Shown: in pieces, positions 5,602 through 5,874 of the stretch | Numbering within the stretch: position 1 is the first letter of the stretch | Layout: each line of letters starts with the position of its first letter | Assembly (NCBI GenBank): GCA_030840885.1 | Contig: JAVEDQ010000287.1 | Coordinates: 1-5,874 of the forward strand | Direction of reading: 5' to 3' | From: Frankiaceae bacterium | GTDB taxonomy: Bacteria; Actinomycetota; Actinomycetes; Frankiales; Frankiaceae | DNA: 5,874 nt | Translations under genes and position numbers: made by a program | Notes under the pieces: model-generated | Database searches by the model: none | What the model was told of the DNA's origin: nothing | The model's input: only the letters and a program-made list of their open reading frames with translations

Positions 5602-5660
5602 CGGGTCCGTCTATGCGGCGCCGACCCGGGTCGCCGTGGAGGAGGCAACCCTCCGGCCTC
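5602..5660. terminator. Palindromes at the convergent gene ends
   Basis: Only 9 nt separate the DUF1772 stop (5601) from the minus-strand ClC remnant stop (5611). Just inside the remnant are a 12-bp perfect palindrome, CGACCCGGGTCG (5622-5633), and a short hairpin, GGAGG-N4-CCTCC (5641-5654). Either could end the + strand transcript. Neither has a T tract, and both fall in sequence that was once coding, so this is a weak call. Confidence 0.3.
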
Positions 5661-5874
5661 GCCTGACCTTCAGGTGCTGCCCCAGCCGCGTCATCCCGTA
5701 GCGGGTGGTAACGGCACAGGTCACGGCGAGGATCAGCGCGGGAAGCAGCGTGAGCGGCGGGTGCGCGAACTCGACGGTGAGCAGGAGTGCTCAACGCGCA
5801 CCGCTCATCGAAGGCAGGCAGCGGTGGCAAGCGGCTTGAGCAGGGTCAGCGCCGCGACGCTGCCGAGAGCCATC
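5611..5874 (-). pseudogene. Remnant of a ClC-type chloride channel gene (C-terminal part)
   Basis: Read on the minus strand, the frame starting at 5873 gives ALGSVAALTLLKPLATAACLR and then TGA at 5807-5805. Skipping two bases (5807-5806) continues as SGAR, so the joined text CLRSGA matches the conserved ClC region just before its GGxFxP motif. A stop follows at 5793-5791. The same frame then gives LLLTVEFAHPPLTLLPALIL, AVTCAVTTRYGMTRLGQHLK and an Arg-rich end, stopping at TAG 5613-5611. This resembles the last ClC helices (LxLEhT...hhPhhhA). The GGxFxP block and the segment before the last helices are absent, so the gene has a frameshift, an in-frame stop and an internal deletion. It runs off the window end, so the upstream part is unseen. 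The family call rests on memory of the motif, without a search. Confidence 0.58.

Noticed and set aside
4659..5666. 335-codon + frame overlapping the DUF1772 gene
   Set aside because: The translation is Arg/Pro/Gly-rich without motifs; the overlapping frame has the internal DUF1772 duplication and membrane segments.
5453..5830. Minus-strand frame across the end of the DUF1772 gene
   Set aside because: Compositionally biased and without motifs; the ClC-like text lies in the other two minus-strand frames, so this is an off-frame shadow.
1..5874. CRISPR array, tRNA/rRNA, insertion sequence or attachment site
   Set aside because: I looked for regularly spaced repeats, tRNA-like cloverleaf ends, transposase motifs and terminal inverted repeats and saw none; the only repeat is the short coding one in the SDR tail.

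Overview
The window is a high-GC, actinomycete-type segment, judged from strongly GC-biased third codon positions, GTG starts in GTGA stop/start overlaps, and the gene families present. It looks like the tailoring, export and edge portion of an aromatic (type II-like) polyketide gene cluster. No ketosynthase, chain-length factor, acyl carrier protein or glycosyltransferase lies inside it, so the product cannot be named. I saw no in-frame TTA codon in the genes called here.

Layout: (1) 1-1115, the end of an upstream operon on the + strand: a 5'-truncated ABM-fold monooxygenase (partner of polyketide cyclases and quinone formation in relatives), overlapped by 4 nt by an alpha/beta-hydrolase (lipase/esterase fold) gene. 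A strong hairpin with perfect 11-bp arms encloses the stop codon of the hydrolase. (2) 1116-1293, a 178-nt intergenic region that is locally A+T-richer and carries several dyad symmetries; it is the best candidate promoter/operator region in the window. (3) 1294-5601, a compact + strand operon of five genes: YceI-like lipid-binding protein, 14-TM DHA2-type MFS exporter, SDR oxidoreductase with an extra Pro/Gly-rich tail, SnoaL-like cyclase/NTF2 protein, and an 8-TM protein made of two tandem DUF1772 (anthrone-oxygenase-like) halves. Stop/start overlaps or a 1-nt gap join most of them, so they are probably co-transcribed. (4) 5611-5874, minus strand: a decayed remnant of a ClC chloride channel gene, frameshifted and internally deleted, ending 9 nt from the end of the operon. 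This probably marks one boundary of the cluster.

Working model (inference): the ABM enzyme and the membrane DUF1772 protein oxidise an aromatic (anthrone-like) polyketide; the SnoaL-like protein performs or assists ring closure or hydroxylation; the SDR carries out a ketoreduction or dehydrogenation; the MFS pump exports the product; and the YceI-like protein may bind the hydrophobic product or a lipid carrier near the pump. The least familiar element is the double-DUF1772 fusion encoded directly after the SnoaL-like gene.
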